In this document: positions 61,615 to 64,000 of the stretch, piece by piece
Layout: each line of letters begins with the position of its first letter
Numbering within the stretch: position 1 is the stretch's first letter
Assembly: GCF_008312835.1 (NCBI RefSeq)
Contig: NZ_VSKS01000026.1
Span: 1 to 64,000, forward strand
Direction: 5' to 3'
DNA from: Streptomyces marokkonensis
GTDB lineage: Bacteria; Actinomycetota; Actinomycetes; Streptomycetales; Streptomycetaceae
DNA length: 64,000 nt
Made by a program: the position numbers and the translations under genes
Notes under the pieces: model-generated
The model's database searches: none
The model's input: only the letters and a program-made list of their open reading frames with translations
Told to the model about the DNA's origin: nothing

Positions 61615-62869
61615 TCCGGCCGCGGACGGACGCCCCCTTGGCCGTCCGCGCGTCCGGGGCGAGGACACCGGAACGGTCCCGCCACGGCAGCTCCGCCGTC
61701 ACGGTCGTCGGACCGCCCTCCGGCGAGTCCACGACGAACAGTCCGTCCACCGCGCCCAGCCGGTCGGCGAGGCCCCGCATGCCCGTCCCGCCCTCCAGGC
61801 TCGCGCCACCGCGCCCGTCGTCCCGGACCTGGAGGAACAGCCGGCCCTCCGACCGCCATGCCTCGACCGCGGCCGACCGGGCCCCGCTGTGCTTGCTGAC
61901 GTTCTGCAGCAGCTCCGAGACGGTGAAGTAGGCGATGCCCTCGATGGCGGCGGCCGGGCGCTCGTCCAGGTCGACGGTCACCGTCACCGGCACCGTGCAG
62001 CGCGAGGCGACCGAGGACAGGGCGGCGTCCAGGCCCCGGTCGGTCAGCACCGCGGGATGGATGCCGCGCGCCAGGTCCCGCAGCTCCTGCAGGGCCAGCT
62101 TCACCTCGCCGTGCGCCTCCTCCACCATGGACGCCGCGGCGTCGGGGTCCTCCAGGAGCTTCTCCTTGGCCAGGCCCAGCCCCATCGCCAGATTGACCAG
62201 CCGGGCCTGCGCCCCGTCGTGCAGATCGCGCTCGATGCGCCGCAGGTCCGCCGCCGCCGTGTCGACCACCACGCCCCGGTCGGACTCCAGCTCGGCGATG
62301 CGCTGCTCCAGTTCGTCGGAGGGGGACAGCAGGCCGCGCACCATCGCCCGGTCCGCGTTGGTCAGGGCCCGCACGACGAACGGCAGCACAGGCCACAGCA
62401 CGAACAGGCCGGTCAGCGTGACGACGAAGGTGAGGATCCCCCACGGCAGCCGGATCAGCTCGTACAGGACCGTGCGCCAGCCCACCGGGTCCTTCAGCGC
62501 CATCCACAGCTGAGGCCAGAACCCCCCGGGCCCGCGCAGGGGCAGCCGGCTCGGCTCCTCCACCCGCACCCCGAGCAGCTTCCTGGCCCGCGCCCGCTCC
62601 AGCCTGCCCAGCAGCCGCGCGCCCATCAGTCCGACGGCGAGCAGCGGGAACCCGATCACCGTGACGGTCAGTCCGAGACCGGTGGACAGCATGGTCACCG
62701 TGTAGACGAAGCCCACCAGCGACACCGGGAGGTTCGCCAGGAGATGGGCGATCTCCTTCCAGGTGTGCGCGTCGTAGGCGAAACGGGCCGGCGGCGGGCG
62801 GTCGCCGTGCCCTGCCGGTTCCGGCACTGCCGTGACGGGCGTGCCCGGGGGCGCGAAACGTTCGGTCAT
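61610..62869 (-). CDS. Sensor histidine kinase 2 (HisKA_3), paralogue of kinase 1
   Basis: 419 residues from ATG 62869; weak ribosome site. Same layout as kinase 1: membrane helices (about 60-105, 140-190), then IERDLHDGAQARLVNLAMGLG with His217 and an ATPase with SELLQNVSKHSGARSAAVEA and DDGRGGASLEGGTGMRGLAD. The coiled segment just before the His (ELESDRGVVVDTAAADLRR) is identical in the two kinases over at least 18 residues. First gene of the pair; kinase 1 follows 108 bp later. Both kinases could phosphorylate the single response regulator or signal as heterodimers (inference). Confidence 0.92.
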   Translation of the reverse strand: MTERFAPPGTPVTAVPEPAGHGDRPPPARFAYDAHTWKEIAHLLANLPVSLVGFVYTVTMLSTGLGLTVTVIGFPLLAVGLMGARLLGRLERARARKLLGVRVEEPSRLPLRGPGGFWPQLWMALKDPVGWRTVLYELIRLPWGILTFVVTLTGLFVLWPVLPFVVRALTNADRAMVRGLLSPSDELEQRIAELESDRGVVVDTAAADLRRIERDLHDGAQARLVNLAMGLGLAKEKLLEDPDAAASMVEEAHGEVKLALQELRDLARGIHPAVLTDRGLDAALSSVASRCTVPVTVTVDLDERPAAAIEGIAYFTVSELLQNVSKHSGARSAAVEAWRSEGRLFLQVRDDGRGGASLEGGTGMRGLADRLGAVDGLFVVDSPEGGPTTVTAELPWRDRSGVLAPDARTAKGASVRGRR

Positions 62870-62932
62870 GTGGCACAGCCTGCCCGGAGCCGGGAGGCCG
62901 GCGCCATGGAGCGGACCGCCAGGGCGCACTGA

Positions 62933-62945
62933 GGAAAACCCTACC
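62933..62945. repeat. 13-bp motif upstream of kinase 2
   Basis: GGAAAACCCTACC, reading GGTAGGGTTTTCC on the minus strand, 64-76 bp upstream of the kinase 2 start. Matches the copy upstream of kinase 1 in all but the central four bases. Confidence 0.5.
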
Positions 62946-62972
62946 CCCGCGTGCGGAGCGGTGACGGGCTGC

Positions 62973-63000
62973 TTACTGTGCCTTTATCAGGGCCTAGACT
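62973..63000 (+). promoter_or_regulatory. Possible promoter of the nuo2 locus
   Basis: TTACTG (62973-62978) and TAGACT (62995-63000) with 16-bp spacing, about 110 bp upstream of nuoA2. Fits a vegetative Streptomyces promoter moderately well. Confidence 0.45.
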
Positions 63001-63109
63001 CCCGTGCGTACAGATCGTCGAACCATGGCGTTCGGCGTTCACCGGCACGGATCGAGGGCACGGGACAGGCATGGGCCCGGGCGCCGATCCGAGGGAGTGA
63101 GGGGCGGAC

Positions 63110-63502
63110 GTGCGGGAATCGACCGTCGTCGCGGCGGACTACTTCCAGTCCTACTCGGTCGTCGGACTGCTCGCCGTCGTCGGCCTGCTCTTCGTCGCCG
63201 TGGCCTTCGGGGCGGGACGCCTGCTGCGGCCGGTGGTCCCCACGCCCGAGAAACTCATGACGTACGAGTGCGGAGTCGACCCCGTCGGTGAGGGCTGGGC
63301 CCACACCCAGGTCCGCTACTACGTCTACGCCTTCCTCTACGTGATCTTCGCCGTCGACTCGATCTTCCTCTTCCCCTGGGCCACGGTCTTCGCCGCCGAC
63401 GGCTACGGTGCGACCACCCTCGTGGAGATGTTCATCTTCCTCGGCTTCCTCGCCGTGGGTCTGCTGTACGCATACAAGAAGGGCGTCCTGACATGGACGT
63501 GA
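63110..63502 (+). CDS. nuoA2: NADH-quinone oxidoreductase subunit A, second locus
   Basis: 130 residues from GTG 63110. Three membrane helices and the family loop [19 protein letters not shown]; otherwise diverged from NuoA at 6.7 kb ([14 protein letters not shown]). It starts a second complex I locus directly in front of nuoB2 (ten-base overlap). Second loci of this kind in Streptomyces lack the NADH-input subunits NuoE/F/G, so they may use a different electron donor. That cannot be checked here because the window ends. Confidence 0.93.
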   Translation: MRESTVVAADYFQSYSVVGLLAVVGLLFVAVAFGAGRLLRPVVPTPEKLMTYECGVDPVGEGWAHTQVRYYVYAFLYVIFAVDSIFLFPWATVFAADGYGATTLVEMFIFLGFLAVGLLYAYKKGVLTWT

Positions 63503-64000
63503 CCCCGTCCGCCCCCGAGCCGGTCCTGCTTCCGGAACCGAAGAGGCTCGGCGCGCTCGCCCGGCTGGCGCCCGAGCCGATGAAGGTGGTCCTCAACTGG
63601 GGCCGCCGCTACTCGCTCTGGGTCTTCAACTTCGGCCTCGCCTGCTGCGCGATCGAGTTCATCGCCGCGTCGATGGCCCGGCACGACTTCATCCGCCTCG
63701 GCGTCATCCCGTTCGCCCCGGGACCGCGACAGGCCGACCTGATGGTGGTGTCGGGCACGGTCACGGACAAGATGGCGCCCGCGGTGAAGCGCCTGTACGA
63801 GCAGATGCCCGAGCCGAAGTACGTCATCTCCTTCGGCGCGTGCAGCAACTGCGGCGGCCCGTACTGGGACTCCTACTCCGTGACCAAGGGCGTGGACCAG
63901 ATCATCCCGGTCGACGTCTACGTCCCCGGCTGCCCGCCCCGGCCCGAGGCGCTGCTCCAGGGGGTCCTGAAGCTCCAGGAGAAGATCGCACGGGAGTCGC
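63493..64000 (+). CDS. nuoB2: NADH-quinone oxidoreductase subunit B, second locus, 5' part
   Basis: First 169 codons from ATG 63493; the rest is beyond the window. The N2 cluster ligands are present: [10 protein letters not shown] (about 49-58), ACSNCGG-type segment (about 116-122) and [12 protein letters not shown] (about 150). Has its own N-terminal Pro-rich extension (about 1-30) lacking in NuoB at 7.1 kb. [14 protein letters not shown] contains an additional Cys relative to NuoB. It overlaps nuoA2 by ten bases. Confidence 0.93.
   Translation, partial: MDVTPSAPEPVLLPEPKRLGALARLAPEPMKVVLNWGRRYSLWVFNFGLACCAIEFIAASMARHDFIRLGVIPFAPGPRQADLMVVSGTVTDKMAPAVKRLYEQMPEPKYVISFGACSNCGGPYWDSYSVTKGVDQIIPVDVYVPGCPPRPEALLQGVLKLQEKIARES

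Overview
The window is a GC-rich (about 72-73 %), densely coded actinobacterial chromosome segment and almost certainly comes from a Streptomyces. The evidence is strongly GC-biased third codon positions, frequent GTG starts, ATGA/GTGA stop-start overlaps, futalosine-pathway and menaquinone genes, a 14-gene nuo operon plus the start of a second nuo locus, an AfsR-type SARP regulator, a Rex-type operator and an actinobacterial c-di-AMP (ydaO) riboswitch. The gene order looks like the S. coelicolor neighbourhood running from mqnC through nuoA-N and korAB to nuo2. That comparison is from memory and was not searched. I see no prophage, insertion sequence, CRISPR array, rRNA or tRNA.

Layout. Positions 1-4.8 kb hold quinone genes: the 3' end of mqnC, a reduced amidohydrolase-like protein, a GH18-like lipoprotein (minus), menG, a GNAT enzyme (minus) and a geranylgeranyl reductase-family flavoprotein. 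A secreted NlpC/P60 hydrolase (minus) follows at 5.1-5.9 kb. An 800-bp regulatory gap with a Rex-like operator then leads into nuoABCDEFGHIJKLMN (6.7-22.8 kb), which ends in a strong hairpin. recQ, an M56 peptidase and fumarylacetoacetase follow. From 27.5 to 38.6 kb lies an apparent cell-surface polysaccharide locus in two convergent halves: a DegT-like transaminase, a flippase with an extra C-terminal membrane domain, a multi-TM GT-C-like protein, a small membrane protein and a GH26-like enzyme on the plus strand, and a CelD/FemAB-like acetyltransferase, a GT2 glycosyltransferase and a polysaccharide deacetylase on the minus strand. From 38.8 to 45.2 kb come a HAD phosphatase, a secreted lytic transglycosylase under a c-di-AMP riboswitch, a polyprenyl diphosphate synthase, and a LolA-like protein with an ABC transporter.

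From 45.2 to 56.1 kb are accessory single genes: flavodoxin-fold reductase, amidase, a divergent pair of a degenerate P-loop protein and a TPR protein, VOC protein, RarD permease, M23 peptidase, AfsR-like regulator, and an NmrA reductase divergent from an HxlR repressor. From 56.1 to 64 kb are korB/korA (2-oxoacid:ferredoxin oxidoreductase), a response regulator, two paralogous sensor kinases in tandem, and nuoA2/nuoB2 (truncated by the window end).

How the genes fit together. MqnC, MenG, the reductase and the polyprenyl synthase would make and modify menaquinone. Nuo would pass NADH electrons to it under Rex (NADH/NAD+) control. KorAB would make reduced ferredoxin, a plausible but unproven donor for the second Nuo. 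The secreted hydrolases (NlpC/P60, SLT, M23) and the polysaccharide locus act on the cell envelope. The most promising undescribed material is the polysaccharide locus (with its flippase fusion and a perfect 41-residue tandem repeat in the glycosyltransferase), the two-kinase/one-regulator arrangement split by a strong terminator, the LolA-ABC trio, and the degenerate P-loop/TPR pair.
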